From Calonectria ilicicola (Eukaryota > Ascomycota > Sordariomycetes > Hypocreales > Nectriaceae): DNA of 64,000 nt. The first letter of the stretch is position 1, and each line of letters opens with the position of its first letter. Below are positions 9,969 to 23,069 of the stretch, in pieces. A program made the position numbers and the translations under genes. Where the stretch lies: the NCBI GenBank assembly GCA_020809705.1, contig CP085833.1, forward strand, positions 2,914,001-2,978,000, in the 5' to 3' direction. The notes beneath the pieces are model-generated. The model was not told the origin of the DNA. It worked only from the letters and a program-made list of their open reading frames with translations, and ran no database searches.

Positions 9969-12900
9969 TCGAATATCCCGAAGAGTGCTTCCTCTTGAGC
10001 TAGCGACGACCCCGGATTGAAGACCCATACTACGTATACCCTCTCTGCGTTCTACATCTGGGCCCCTTTTCTATCATCCACCCATCCGCCTTTCTGTGTG
10101 CGCTTCTCTTTTCTTAGGAGCGCTTCTTTTCAATTGTGTGGTGAAGGGGAGAATGAGCTCTTAGGGGGAGGGCACCAAGCCTGCCCACATGTTGAGCTAT
10201 GGAAGGGTTATCGTTCTCTCCCGAGCCGTCCATTTTCATTGGCTCGTCTTCTTTTGGTAGCGGTTTGAGAATCTTTATCTGCTCCCGTCGAGCACTCTGT
10301 CGCCAATCTGAACATGGGCTCGTGACGTCTTGTTGTGTGCTCGCAAGATGAAACTTGACGTGACGAGCGTATTGGGGATACGCGCTTCCTGGAGTCCCTT
10401 GTACAAGTTGGCGCAGTGACGATTTCTTTTTTTTTCGGGGAGATATGAGTGTAGTCTTTGTTTGATTAAAGATGCGATGGACTCTCTGTTTTTCTTCATC
10501 ACTTCTTTTATAGTTCTCCTTTACGGTTGCATTCGTGTTTGGGATGCGCTCAAGATCGGAGCCGAGATTGGCAGAACGATGCGGACGACAAAAGACATAA
10601 AAATGAGAGTTTAATAGATTTTCTTGGATTTTTTCCTTTTCAAAGACTGCCGCTTTCCTCGGCTTTGCGCGATGCACCCTCGTCCCTCCCCTAGCACAAG
10701 GTTCTTTTTGTGGCCGGGGTTGCAAGAGTTTTCCCGAGTTCCGTATTCTACCTGCCGTCTCTAACCTTGGAAACAGATGTTAAAGTTCTGTTGTGATGAG
10801 TTTGTGGACTCTAGGGGGTTAGGTCGAAGCCGCATTGAGAGGCTTGACGATGATCCATGGGGCGCTTGGAAAGGACCGTACTCTAATTCCATTACCAGTT
10901 TCCATTTATGTAATTCGTTCTATCATTTGGTGCTTTTTTCTTGTTCGTCGTGGTAGGTACGTCATATAACTAAGGTCATGGCATGCCTTATGTCTTGGCT
11001 AATGGCTTTTCTTCAATGAGGGTATGATGGACAACTCGCTGTGACTGTGATGGGAGTTTCGACCACTGTATGGTGTAGTGCCAATAGCATACAGTCTTCG
11101 ATGTTTTCACAGGATATAGGCCTGAGCTGCAGCTTAGCACCAGTCCTTGAGGTAGTCAGCTATGTTTTTGTTTGGTTGTCAGTAATGGTACCGCCCCGAA
11201 GTCTACATTAAATTTATGTGAATATTGTCACCTTTTTTTTTCAATTTCATCGAATTACGATAACCTAGGTTAGTTTACCAAAGTTGACGAAGTGGAGGGA
11301 GGAACACGCCGAAGTATCAAGAAGGCTGATTCGGAGTGATGATTCAAGGATGGCTTGTGTGCCACCACCTTTGTTATCTTGTTTCTTGCTGGGGATAAAA
11401 TGAGAGATTTGGCTATCGGGAAATTTGAATAACCTTTCAATCCGATCATGGTTTTGCAACTCCCGATGCTTTGTTATCAATGCTCTTCACTTCAGGATGA
11501 ACTCTACCGTCACAAAATCCAATACAGTTTAACAGTGGTATGATGTATAGTACGAGCATCCGTACCCAGCAATTTTAAATAAAGCCTACTCAAAGAGAAA
11601 TCTTCTGCCTTAACCGGCTATATAGTCCACTGGCTTCGTGTGATACGCGACACTTTATCGTTCAGGTGGAGCGGGATGATCGCTTGTGGTATAGGGTAGG
11701 TTGTGATAAAACCACCATACAAATATTTCAAGCATCAGTATTTAATTCTATACCATGAAACTATCTTGATTTTACCCAATAGCCTGATATTGATTTTTTC
11801 CTTTGCTTTCGTTTCTTCCTTTGTAGTTTGGAATTGGTGTTTGCATGGTTACACCCCTACAATGATCAGCTTGTTGATAATCCTGTCTTGGATCATGCAG
11901 TTAATCTATAAACATCCAATGTACAACTTTGTGATGAGATGTTGGTGCGAGAGTCAGACGAATATTTTCAAACTATATTATATTTGAAACTAATTATTAG
12001 GGATTCCATGGCTCTAGTTTATCACCACATGCTAGTACAACGACATATCACTAAATGAATGTACCCTTAACGGTTAAATAGATTAGCCAATAAAGTCAGA
12101 TAACACATCACATCGCTTCGTCCAACTCCAACATCGGTAAGGCGATATAGTCAAGGATGGAGATATCGAACCATGGTTATCCTGGCATTGAAGCGCGCCA
12201 AACGTCGTGCCGGGATAGCCAAGGTTCAGTCGTCTTGACCTGCAAGAGATAAACTGGAGCCGTCGTATAAGCGTGCATGCACATGAGGACGGATGGTTAT
12301 GATCCGTATTACGAGTGGCTGGATAATAAATTGGATGGACATGAGACAATTGGTTGGGTGGCTACACTACAGTACGATCGAATGCAACGTAAGACTAATA
12401 TGTTTGCAACGGCTAGGGGAGCAGGGACGAGCTCCAAATCCCGATGTGGAGGCGGAGTGCGGAGGGACATATTAAAGACATTAGTCCGTACTGTTAAAAA
12501 GCAAAGACAATCAATCGGAGACACGACATGTTCGCTGCAAGGGTTGAGAGACAAAAAAAAAAAAAGAAAAGAAAAAAAAAAGTGCCAGACAGGTGAGGTG
12601 CAGGGAGGATGCACATAGAGGATCCCCATTTTTCATGTCTGACCCAACCAACTAACTACGCAACTGTTACAAAACTGGTTACCGAGATGTCAGTTTTTTT
12701 TGTCAGCAGACCAGCTTGTCGATTCGCAATACTGAGAGGGCGCGAGAGGGAAACTGGCTTAACTCGTTATGAACTGACCCACGGCTTGGGTTGCAACAGA
12801 TAAACAACCAGAGGAGGCCATGGCGTCTCAGTCAGGTGGGCGGACAGGCTCGGAGGTCAGCACCAAAAGGAGGATCAGCGGGGATGCCAGTTAATTAATC

Positions 12901-15900
12901 GAGGTCGACACAAACGAGCGCATCCTAGATAGGGACGGGTGCGACCGAAATGGGTTGACAGGCATGGCTTGCGCACACGATGTCTGGGGGTGGGTGGTTG
13001 GGGTTCCTGACCCCCTGGCGAGCCGTTTGATTAAGACGCGGATCAGTGGGCTCTTCTCGCAAGACAGGCAAGGCTACAAGACGGGATCAAGAGACGATGT
13101 GCAGTGCGGTGTTTTCTGGACTGGTCCCTGCTCGGCTTTGACAGCGGCGATGGGGTTGGCAAGTAGTGCGCACACACGCCGCGATGTGGTCGCCACGGCA
13201 GAGTGGTGAAACCGAGGTGGCTACTGTCGCTGCTGCTGATGGCTTTCGCGGGCCCTCTTTTTTTCCTCCCTCTGTCTCTTTTTGCTTTCTTCCTTTTTGC
13301 AAGAGCGGGCCCCGATTTCCCCTCCTCTCGCCTCAAACGAGGCGCTGTGCCATTGTGTGGCATGGCGATCCCAGGATCCGATCGCTGGGTACCGAGAAGG
13401 AATAAGGAAAAAAAAGGAGGAGGCTGGTGTCTGGGCCAGGTGAAGGGAGAGCCCACTCCGGACTCTGCTGGAGCCGGACGGGCGCTATCTGGTTCTGAAA
13501 CGCGCCGTGCTGCCAAGGCAATCAAGTAAGTCGCCGCTGCTGGCCGTGGCGCGAGCTGGTTGGTACCGATGGGTTGGTGGTGCGGCCGGGCAATTTTCTG
13601 ATTAGCTCGATTGGACCGGCGTAACCACACAATGCGTGTGCCACACGCATATGTATGTACATGGACTGTATTGTATGCCTACATGCAGACGATGAATAAC
13701 ATGCATTGCAGTGCAGCAGCAGCAAAAAAAATGTGATCACATCTGCTCCCCCCCAGAGAAAGAGAGAGAAGATGCTGCACGCGAGATTCTCAAACACACA
13801 TACGACCCCGAATCAGGGGCAGGCACAACACCGAGGCCCATGGATCACGGCACGCACATTTCAAAGACAACATCCAAGTTTGATTTGACTGATCGGCTAA
13901 GGGAGACCTAGCCCCAGGGGATGTGCTTGCTGGGCTGCGGTGACGAACTGGTGGCGTTGAGGTTACATTTTGGGGAGCCTCTCAACCCCAGAGCAGCAGC
14001 CCAAATTGGCTGACGGCCACAGGCCCTCGAATTCGCCGAGAGAGAGGGCGCGCAAAGGAGATATGGGCAAGTACATGGCCCAGTGAAAGTGACGGTAATT
14101 GCTTTTATTTCGCCCACCGTATGACGACTCTAATTCCGACCTGGGGGCGGCCGTCCATAATCAACGCTAGGCCTACAGGCACAGGCCAGGTCAAGCACGA
14201 ACCGTCGCTCCACCGCAATATCGTCAAGGGAACAAGATGCCAAAAAACAAAAAAACCTTCCCGGGGGCCCTGTAAACGGCAGCAGTGTCACTGTTCGGCT
14301 CTGTTCTGGCTACATATCGTCTGAACATGCACAGTGCTTGCCAGAACCTTATTTCCTCTGCCGTACGGTGACAAATTAAATTTTAATCCCGCCTAGTCTG
14401 AAGCCATCCATATACATGTTACTCAACCTTTAGCCTCTCACATCAAGCCCATGATCACAATCGCCCAAGAGATGTGCTGATAATTTCGAGCCGCGCGGGC
14501 TTTCTCTCTGGGAAACTGTCTGAAGATGCTCCCCACGGTTTAATGCAGCCGATGATCTGATTTCCACATCGATAGCGTCTTAATACTCCGCACCCAAGCT
14601 TCTAGTAGAGTGCCCGAGAGCGGCCAGAGCTGTACCACGGACCTCGCTCGCGTACAACGGGCTTTTCTTCATGAAGAAAGAGTGAGAGAGGAGAGGGAGT
14701 TATGACCCTCTTCATCGGCCATGCGGCTTTGGGGCGGTTTGTCCACCGATCCCCTCTAGCTCGCTTGGTTTATTTTTGCTCCTCAGTCTAGGCTTGGATC
14801 TGTGCGCACGGCCAGTTGATGCTGCCAATGTCGTGCTGATTTGGTCCCAGAGGCCCTGTGCATGCATAACCGACAAGGCAAGTGATTGTTGGGAGACAAG
14901 CCCGGTAACGTCGCTGGTGCCTCGCCATCCCCATGTCCACTGTTTGAAGTCCGGGGTTGTTCTTTCTCGGAGAATGGGCAACATCAACTCCCGATTTCAT
15001 GCCGTCGCCTTGTTCCGTGTGATGATGACATTATGACTCTTGTTTGAGCCAAAGCTGCGAAGCGAGTCGGATCACTCAGCCAGACTGTTTTGTTTCGTCA
15101 AAAAGACCTGCCAAGGTCGAGGTACCATTCATGGTCACATCCAATTACTCCTGCAAGGGTGTGATGGACTGGGGAGGGGAGGGGCCCCACTTCCATCAGA
15201 TTTCAATATTGAGTCCAAACGTCTCACATAAGGGAAGAAAAAAGATGTCGGGGATAAAATAATGATACAACGGTACAAGCATACACGAGGCACAACCAAC
15301 TTTTCCATCAGCATCAGTGTTGGAAATAGACGGGAGCTGACGCCTTTGAAAGGCCCAACAACTAATCAAGCCACATTCTGGACCGTTTCTGTCAATCTTG
15401 TTCGTATTTAGACGGGGAACAGATGCTGATTTGTCAATCCGTACAGTAGTATGCTTTTCCTTCAGCCCTTCAGATCTAGGAGCTGATGCGCTCCAGCCAC
15501 TTGGCTTCACTGCAGTGCATATGCAACAGCATCCATCCTCTGTAGTAGATCCAAAAGAAAAGAAAGTAGGAGAAAAAAAAAAGGGCGATTTCCGTTGTCT
15601 CTTTCTGAATCGTAGTCGCACAGTGGCGACCAACGACAATGACTGATGCTTTCTTTTTTTTCTTGTGCATGGCGCTGTCACAGAACGACGTCGCTCTCTC
15701 CCTTTGAAGATCCACCCAACCAGCTCACTCTCGGCAGAGACAATTTCCCTCGTTGGAGACCCGGTCGTGAATTTGACGCATGTGATTGGTGGCCCGACCA
15801 CCACAATCTTGAGGCCGGGCCTTTCGAGTGGGGGGTACTGCACTGACTCCCTAGCACACTAGCCTACCACGCGCTGCAGAGTGCAGCAGAAACAAGGCCG

Positions 15901-17440
15901 ATTTGAGATGGTGAGGACGAAGACGGAGAGATCTGCGATGTATACGACGCGCTCGAGGAACGACGCAAGGCTGGAGGAGACATATTCACTGGAGCATGTT
16001 GCGCTGAGATTCACGCCCCTCCCCAATCCGGGACAGCCATGGCCCCGTTTGTTGACATGTCCCAGGCGGCTTCAGCTGTTGCTACTGCTGCGACGTCGCT
16101 ATTCTTGAGGACGGCGAAATACACCTTGAAAACGTGGTTCGGGAAAGCAACCTGGGCCCACACTTGGTGACGGAAGCTTGGGTCCAGCCCACACACGCCA
16201 ATCAGAGACACTGCAGCTTGCAGGGCCTGGCGGATGCAGCGGGCTCAGGGGCCCCAGCTGGCCTCCCGGTCAGTAACTTAGAAAGGTTGTGAGGCCTACG
16301 GAGTACCGGCTGAGCAGGTATTCGTACTATGTCTGGTTGCGGGTATCTTGAACCGCGCCGCTTGCGGGCCAAGCTTGCATCCCGCTGTGTATCCGTGACT
16401 CTGGCGCCTCTTCCCCACTCGACTGACCATTTCCCCTGAGCAGGTGCTGGGAGAGGGTGGGCACTCAATGGGGCATTCAGCTTTCCACCATCAAGCCGCT
16501 TGAAGAGACCACCCGATCGCATCCCAATCTCTTCACCAGCCTATTGTGATGCTAATTCGGAGGACCCGGCGCCTTGGCTTGGTTCCAAGCAGAAATGGGC
16601 TACAGAGGCTTCCCAGATTCACAACTGGCTGAAGTGGGCCCCGCGGCGTGGCACTCTCTGCCGGTCCGGTGGACTTGGACTTATCCAACGCCCCGTGGCG
16701 ATCTCTGTTGTGTAGTGTGTGCGTTTGTGTTCCGTATGCGTCACCCACTCAGTGGCACGTTCATTATCGCACAGATCACGCCCACGACTTATTGTGCAGC
16801 AGCCCGATGGCAGTGTTGCCCGCCAATTTAGGCCATCCGCCCCTGGTAAATGCGCAATGCGCCCCTGATGGCCCTGGCCTCCTGGCCCCTGAGGACGGTG
16901 TTGCATATGGACGAGGAGTGGAGGTGCGTTTGCGTCTCCAGGCATACGAAGACAGGCCTGGTGTGATGGCGACGCTCTCTTCCCTCCCTGCTGGAGAGTG
17001 AGCGCTCTAGCTGGCAGCCTCTCTCCCCACGCCAGTGAGGAGCATGTTCTGTACTGTACCGGCCAGGACGTATCCCGGCGCCCCTAGGGCATCTGCTAAT
17101 GTAGGTACCTGAGCACCCCTGCCCCTGGCCTGGACAGTCCACTAGGCTGCTTTCGCGACCTGTCGCCCGGCACGCACTCTCTGTGCCATTCGACTCAGCA
17201 GCATCTAGCGGGCCAGGTTTCGACGGCGGCGCATTGCCTCCTTTCGCTTCCGTGTCGTGTTGTGAGCCACACAATCCGTCATAGGGCAATTAAAAAAGAA
17301 TAGAGGCATTGACTCGAGCGGAGACGTTGGCTGGACCCGGTGAGAGGCAAAAAAGCCAAAACGCGCGAGTGCCGTGAGGCGTGACGCAGCCCGAGTAACG
17401 CTTTCGGACCCAGGCTCAAGCAGGAGAGCGACAAGGCACC
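9969..17440. other. Long gene-free tract (about 7.5 kb)
   Basis: The first few hundred bases are the perilipin-gene 3' UTR (GT/CT-rich with T-runs). The section at 11.2-12.1 kb is AT-rich, with a low-quality hydrophobic frame at 11703-11987. From 12.5 to 17.4 kb the sequence is about half GC, with A-runs (12549-12584) and many overlapping short frames on both strands. I could not find a start, splice sites and stop that agree on any gene. It could contain non-coding transcripts, but nothing in the sequence proves this. Confidence 0.5.
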
Positions 17441-18188
17441 CCTGAGTGGCTCTTCTTTTTTCTAATTGTATCCCACCTCTGTCTCACCTTGTCGCAGCCC
17501 AGGCCCGTCCCCATCTATCCATTGTGGTGGTTCCGTTCTTGGTTCTGGGCTACCTGCTTGGCTTTTTCCGTCCACCGTCCCTTCAGTTGCTCGTTGCTTT
17601 CGTTCGCTAGCTTGCGACCTGGTCCGGGTACTTGACGGTCCTACTTTTTTACTTTGCCCCCAGAGGTACTACCCCCGGCACCCCTACCTTACTCCCGTGC
17701 CCTCCTTGCAACCGCCTTGCCTCTTTGCGTCTCATCTTGTCTCGCGCGTTTCTTGCTGCTGCTTCCTTTTTCATCGCGTCCCCACTCCTTTCCTTGACTA
17801 CCTAACCATTCCCCCTTCGTCCTTGACCACGCCTTGGGGGACTAATACCTTCGTTCATTTCCCCTCTCCTCCCCCCAACTGTCGACCGTTTCCCTTCTTT
17901 CTCTCTGTCTTCTTTTTCTTTTCTCCTTCAAGGTTGGCCAAGCCTTGATGAGGCACCCTTGAGAGAAGAGTAAGAGAGATCGAGTAATTCACCTTTAACA
18001 ACACACAACAGGTTGGAAACCGACGTTGCGACTCCTACTCAGACTCCATCACCATCACCACCAGCACACGCAATACTGCTCCAAAGTGTCGATCACAAAA
18101 CACCAAACTCCCGACGAATACAAGACTTTGAAAGGACAATATATATACGATAATTGACGACGAGGCTTGCTCCTCACAGTTGCCCACC
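17441..18188 (+). promoter_or_regulatory. CT-rich promoter/leader of the DENN gene with a short uORF
   Basis: About 500 bp (17450-17940) are strongly pyrimidine-rich on the coding strand, similar to the leaders of the perilipin and Ecl1-family genes here. A four-codon upstream ORF (ATG AGG CAC CCT TGA, 17948-17962) lies about 230 bp before the DENN start codon. The start itself has a good context (GCCCACCATGCC). The transcription start is inferred to be within or just after the CT block. Confidence 0.45.
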
Positions 18189-20945
18189 ATGCCCCCCTCA
18201 CTCAACACCCACCCTTCCTTTACCCGCCCTAGGACCAGCGACCGTGATGGCCGGCCCAGCACCCGCGACCAGGGCGCTGACCAGAACCTGTTGATTCCCA
18301 GTCGCACCTCATCACTGCACTCCCGAATCACACAGCCTATTCCTTCCACGCTCAACATGAAGCCCCAGCAGCGCACACCCAAGACTCTTACCCACGCCTA
18401 CATGGTTTGTGGTGTTGGTCGCGAGCCCTCGCAATGGGTCAAAGCTCCTACTCCCGCCCAAGGAAAAATCAGCCACATGAAGGGTGCTGTTGGTCAATTT
18501 TGGCTGCCCGAAATTTTGGGCAGCAGCCCTCGTCTTGAGCAAGACAACGAAATTGCTCGAGCGCTTCATGCTGCTATGCGCGTATGTATTTTCCAATTTA
18601 ATAGCGACGTATCGCGAACAGATTTGCTGATCGGGGATTCAATTTGCTTCTAGGCTTGCTTCCCTCATGACGTAGAGATTTGCACTGGCCGCAGCCAGCC
18701 TCACTGCGTGCACCATGCGTTCGTGCTCCAGCAGGACTCCTCTCACACTCTGTATGGTATTTCCCTGCGAGTATGGTCCCGCGCCGATGAGAAGAGAGCC
18801 GAGACGATTCGCGATCTTCGAAAGCGCACCGAAAGTGACTTCTATGACAACCCCGACGAGACCTACTGGATTCCTTACTGCCTTTCCTTCCTCTCTCGAT
18901 ATCCTCTATACAACCTGCTAGGCGATTACCTCCGTGGGATGTGGATTCACTGGAACAAAGCTACCAACTTGTTCCATGCTGAGGAGGTGTCGCGCATTCT
19001 GAGCTTCCCTGCTCCCCGCCTGAACGACTTGGTTCGCATTGACATGAAGGACTATGCCCTGTGCTACCAGTTTCCCTCATCCCCTACTGGTTTCCAGAAC
19101 TTCGCCATGTGGCCACTGTTCAACTGCTTGTCCATTCCCAACATTGTTGGTGTAATTGAGGCGGCCATTTCCCCTACTCGCCGAATTATCTTCGTCAGTC
19201 ACTATCCTGCCATGCTTACAATGGCCTCTGAGACCGTTCGATACTGCGTCCGAGTTTACGAGTGGAGTGGTCTCTATGTGCCAGTTGTTCACGCTCGCCA
19301 TGCTAAGGAGCTGGTCCAAGAGCCTGGCCCTTACATCCTTGGTATCACTGCCGAATGCCGTTCCCTCTTCACTGCTCCAACTGATGCTCTGGTTGTTGAC
19401 CTCGACCGTAACTTTGTCCTGACCTCCAGCCCTCCTACCGCTCTTACACCTGGTCAGCGTAACAAGTTTGTTACTCGATTGACTCAGGCACTGAACGGTG
19501 ATGTCACACCTTCTGGTGTTCCCCAGCATCTCCGATCTGCATACGGCGGTGGCAAACTTGTTCCCGCTGGCCAGATCATTGTCATGCGTGGTGAAGTTGA
19601 GTCTATTCTTGATCCCGAGTGGTGGAACCAGGATGCCGTGATGGCTGTGATGGACCACGTTTGCGAAAAGCTTGGTCGCAACACTGGTATCAAGGCTGTC
19701 TTTGGCGGTTCTGTCAAGAAGCCTCTCATGACCAAGGTCTCCATGCGCCACCTCAACGAGATTGTTCGCGAGAGGAACCAGTATTCCCGCGATGCTCTCG
19801 AGGCCTGGCAGGACTTCATCAACCTCAAGGGCCGCATGGATACAGAGCTCAGCAAGGTTACTAAGCGTAACAACTATCTCGTCGAAGAGCTTGAGAGCTG
19901 GAAGCAACAATTCCTCAAGTTCCAGGCCTTTGCTGAGCAGCTCACCAAGGAGACTCAGGACCTTAAGGTCAAGATTGAATCTCACAAGCGGGAGAACCGT
20001 CGCCTTGCCGGTCTCATCGACCAACAGAAGGATGACAATGCTCGTCTCTCTGTTCGTCTCACTGGCACTGAGAAGCAACGAGATGATGCTCTTGAGGCTC
20101 TTGTTCTTCAGCAGGAGATTGCCGAAGAGCTTGAGCGCGAGCGCCAGAGGAACAAGAAGGAGCTTGCTCAGCTCCAGCACACTAATGTTACCATCCTTCG
20201 ACAGCGTGACGAGGCCCGCCGTGTCGTCCTTCATCTTCGCAGCTTGGTTGGTGGCCAGAGCCACCACCTTGAGCACCTTATTGAGTCGCTTACCAAGCCC
20301 GATGACTTGGCTCAGGAACTGGAGGAGGGTTATGATGAGGTCGAGGAGGAGGAGGTAATTGATGATGGTGACCACCGCATGCTCAAGACCCCCACCAACC
20401 GCAACAAGCGATTGTCGTCGTCTAGCTTCAGAGATGTGGCAGATCGTCACCTTAAGGACAAGACTGACGCTATTGCTCACATCATCCGCAACATTGCTGA
20501 GCAATGCCAAGCTGCTGTTGAGGGTCTCCAGCTGGCACAAGACGCGGAGTCGCGGGGGAGTAGACGGACAAGTAGTCTCTCTACCGCCCAGAGCGATGAC
20601 GGCCACTCCGCCGCTACGTCCGAGACGTGTGATGACAGCCTCCTTCAACCCCATGGTGGCCGGGCGTCCAGCATCCCTCCCACCCCAGACCTCATTCCCA
20701 ATCGGAGTAGTACCTCGATGTCTTACGCCTCCACTGCCACTACGCCTGAGCGGTCTAGCCAGCAATACAACCTCCGGGACGAGATCCCCACCAAGATCGT
20801 TGAAGACGACGCGGAGGATTTCGAGGAGAATCGAAGCGATACCGGTGGTGCCTCGCATGAGGCCGGTCTCGTTTCCAAGCACTCCGCATCATTGATGCAC
20901 CGACCTTCTGGCGCCCGGATTAGCGCCCTTGGTGGTACCCGTTAA
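18189..20945 (+). CDS. DENN (AEX-3) domain protein with C-terminal coiled coil; probable Rab exchange factor
   Basis: Two exons (18189-18581, 18654-20945) encode 894 residues; the 72-bp intron has GTATGT and CTTCTAG and is in phase 0. After a disordered N-terminus (about 1-60) comes a tripartite DENN module. The uDENN-like part is HAYMVCGVGR... and HHAFVLQQDSSHTLYGISLR (about 66-175). The cDENN core includes YWIPYCLSFLSRYPLYNLLG (about 201-225), then MWPLFNCLSIPNIVGVIEAA and PTRRIIFVSHYPAMLTMASE, and ends near DALVVDLDRN (about 283-384). A weaker dDENN region follows. Residues about 498-676 form a long charged coiled coil, followed by an acidic patch and a Ser/Thr-rich tail with proline. DENN proteins catalyse GDP/GTP exchange on Rab GTPases; the cognate Rab cannot be told from sequence. 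The start ATG at 18189 is the first good one after the short uORF at 17948. The gene is followed 795 bp downstream by the Bcd1 gene on the same strand. Confidence 0.9.
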
Positions 20946-21740
20946 GACGATAACTTCAATCTCACGGCGCGAGGACATCCCTCGAAGATTTATGACGATA
21001 CTATAGATGGTATCCCCTAACTTTGTTTCTGATGACTGTAATAGCGGTCTATCTACGTCCTGGGCACGACGTGCTGATCTCACTTGTTTGTCTATTGTTC
21101 TCATCTTGTCGAGTTTGGCGGTGGTTTGGCTTAAAATCTGTGGACTAAGGCGTTTAACTGTTTCCTTTTTTGTCATATAACCATTTCTCAAGTCTTGCTA
21201 TGGGCAGGCTCGCTCATGTACTAGCCTCAAGCCAGGCACGTTATTCCCCATCATGTTAGTATATTGTGTCGAGAAGCGGTGTGTTTCTTTTCACGTCATT
21301 CCTTAGCTCGGCTTGAAATAGCGAGTCAAGAACTCTTCATGTTTACATATTGTCTCTATTGCCATCTTAATTCCTGTGATATGTTCTTGGTACCTATTAA
21401 AGCCCCACACCCAAATTTTACTCAAGTTATTGGTTAGCGATCAAAGTCAGTCCCGAATTTTAGTAGCGTTTCCTCAAGTGATCACGTCGTGCTTAAAAAC
21501 GACGTTGAAGAGTTTAAAAGAAGTATTTCTAGTTCCAAGTACAAGGCTTGTTTGGCTCATTGTGGCGCGTGGATACCACTGTGTCTCGCCGATCTGTACT
21601 GTATCCACGAGTGGATCCCCTAAAACCGATAAGATACGGGGCGCGTTCGCGGGCCCAGAAAAAAGTTGAATGCGAGCGACTCTTGGGCGTACTTTTCATT
21701 CACTCCTACTACATTCAGATCTTCGCCTTTGCACCTCAAC
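20946..21740. other. Intergenic region between the DENN and Bcd1 genes
   Basis: This 795-bp stretch should contain the DENN 3' UTR and the Bcd1 promoter. The Bcd1 frame stays open upstream to 21666 without an ATG before 21741. I see no other feature. Confidence 0.5.
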
Positions 21741-23069
21741 ATGGCTGATCCGCTGTTGACATCTCTTTGCGCTATATGCCATATATCTGCTCCTAAATAC
21801 AAATGCCCCAGATGCAGCATTCGCACCTGCTCCCTCGCCTGCATCAAAAAGCACAAGGCCTGGTCTGAATGTACAGGCCAGCGCGATGCCACGGCCTACG
21901 TCCCAACCTCGAAGCTAAAAACCCCGGCCGGTATCGATCACGATTATAACTTTTTACACGGGATTGAGCTTTCCGTTGAGCGCTCCGAGAAGATACTCAT
22001 CGAGGAACGTAAATTGGTTCAAGAGGAGGAACTCCGACCGATGACCATTCAAGAGGTCAAATGGAAACCAGGGCGAGATGGGCGCAAGCGCAAAGTTCTT
22101 GTGACGCGGGTATTGAAAGAGGCAAAGGGGAGATCATTCGAACGTCTTTTGTCGCAGCGACTCAAGAAGTTGAACATCAGTATTCTTTGCGCGCCAACCG
22201 GAATGATGAGACAGAAGGAGAACAACACTACATTTAACCGTCGTACGGGACGCGTCAATTGGCAAGTGGAGTGGATGACCTTTGGGTTGATGGACGATTC
22301 TGAGGGCAAGAAAAAAGCGGATGATGCAGACGCAAAACCGCCAGTCCACCGGGCTTTGTCCAAAGTGATGGACGATGTTCCCCTCTACCAAGCATATCAT
22401 GCACTTCTGGAGGAGCAGGAGAGGACCAAGAGTCAATCATCCAGAAAAGCGGTCCGAGTCGAACGGGATGACCTTACGCAAGACCCATCGAATGGAATAT
22501 GGCATAGTGGATCATACACATTGCATGATCCTCTCTCTGGCACCTGGGCGACCTGCTATGGTGCAGACTTGGAGATGTGGCCATCTGAGAAGGAAGAGGC
22601 ACAAAAGCGACGATTCAAGTTTTTCCTAGCACGGTCCGGGACACGATCAGATCTCCCGACTACTCTCACCCCACTCCAATCTCATGATTGCTTCCGAGAC
22701 ATCTTGGCAAACACTCGAGTTCTTGAGTTTCCAACCATCTATGTTCTCCACGAGGAGGGGGGGTTACCGCCTGGGTTTGTTCTTGGATCTAAGGATACGG
22801 TATTGCCCCAAGGGAATGGCAAACGAAAGAATCCGCCAGGAAAGAAGACACTTGGGAAGTCAGCCAAGAGGAGGAAGCATGGCGGAAATGACGTTGAAGA
22901 GGGTGAAGTTGGCAGTGACGAAGAGGGAGGTAATTCGGACGAGGAAGAAGCTGGAGGAGGCAAGGGCGCGGTGCTTGAAGCGGGAGATGTACTGGAGGAG
23001 CAAAGTTTGGGCGAGGATGACGACGATGATACTACAAGCAGCTCGGGGAGTGACAGCGAGTTAGATTGA
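21741..23069 (+). CDS. BCD1: Box C/D snoRNP assembly factor Bcd1 (HIT-type zinc finger)
   Basis: A single exon of 443 codons (442 residues) starts at the first ATG of the frame. The N-terminus is a classical zf-HIT: Cys10, Cys13, Cys22, Cys25, Cys30, Cys34, His38 and Cys44, within LCAICHISAPKYKCPRC and so on. It is followed by a charged region and the conserved Bcd1 core (about 85-330), including the segments RLKKLNISILCAPTGM and RTGRVNWQVEW. The C-terminus (about 370-442) is an acidic Gly/Ser/Glu-rich, probably disordered tail with a preceding Lys/Arg-rich stretch (RKNPPGKKTLGKSAKRRK), a plausible nuclear or nucleolar signal. Yeast Bcd1 and human ZNHIT6 are needed to assemble and stabilise box C/D snoRNPs, which direct 2'-O-methylation of rRNA. 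The gene is on the same strand as Sec6, 514 bp upstream of it. Confidence 0.93.
   Translation: MADPLLTSLCAICHISAPKYKCPRCSIRTCSLACIKKHKAWSECTGQRDATAYVPTSKLKTPAGIDHDYNFLHGIELSVERSEKILIEERKLVQEEELRPMTIQEVKWKPGRDGRKRKVLVTRVLKEAKGRSFERLLSQRLKKLNISILCAPTGMMRQKENNTTFNRRTGRVNWQVEWMTFGLMDDSEGKKKADDADAKPPVHRALSKVMDDVPLYQAYHALLEEQERTKSQSSRKAVRVERDDLTQDPSNGIWHSGSYTLHDPLSGTWATCYGADLEMWPSEKEEAQKRRFKFFLARSGTRSDLPTTLTPLQSHDCFRDILANTRVLEFPTIYVLHEEGGLPPGFVLGSKDTVLPQGNGKRKNPPGKKTLGKSAKRRKHGGNDVEEGEVGSDEEGGNSDEEEAGGGKGAVLEAGDVLEEQSLGEDDDDDTTSSSGSDSELD

Noticed and set aside
10114..10725. 203-codon minus-strand frame downstream of the perilipin gene
   Set aside because: It lies in the expected 3' UTR region, is basic and low in information, and has no motif.
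19077..20882. 601-codon open frame antisense to the DENN gene
   Set aside because: It mirrors the codon bias of the sense gene, has Leu/Val/Ser-rich low-information composition, and the sense frame has recognised domains.
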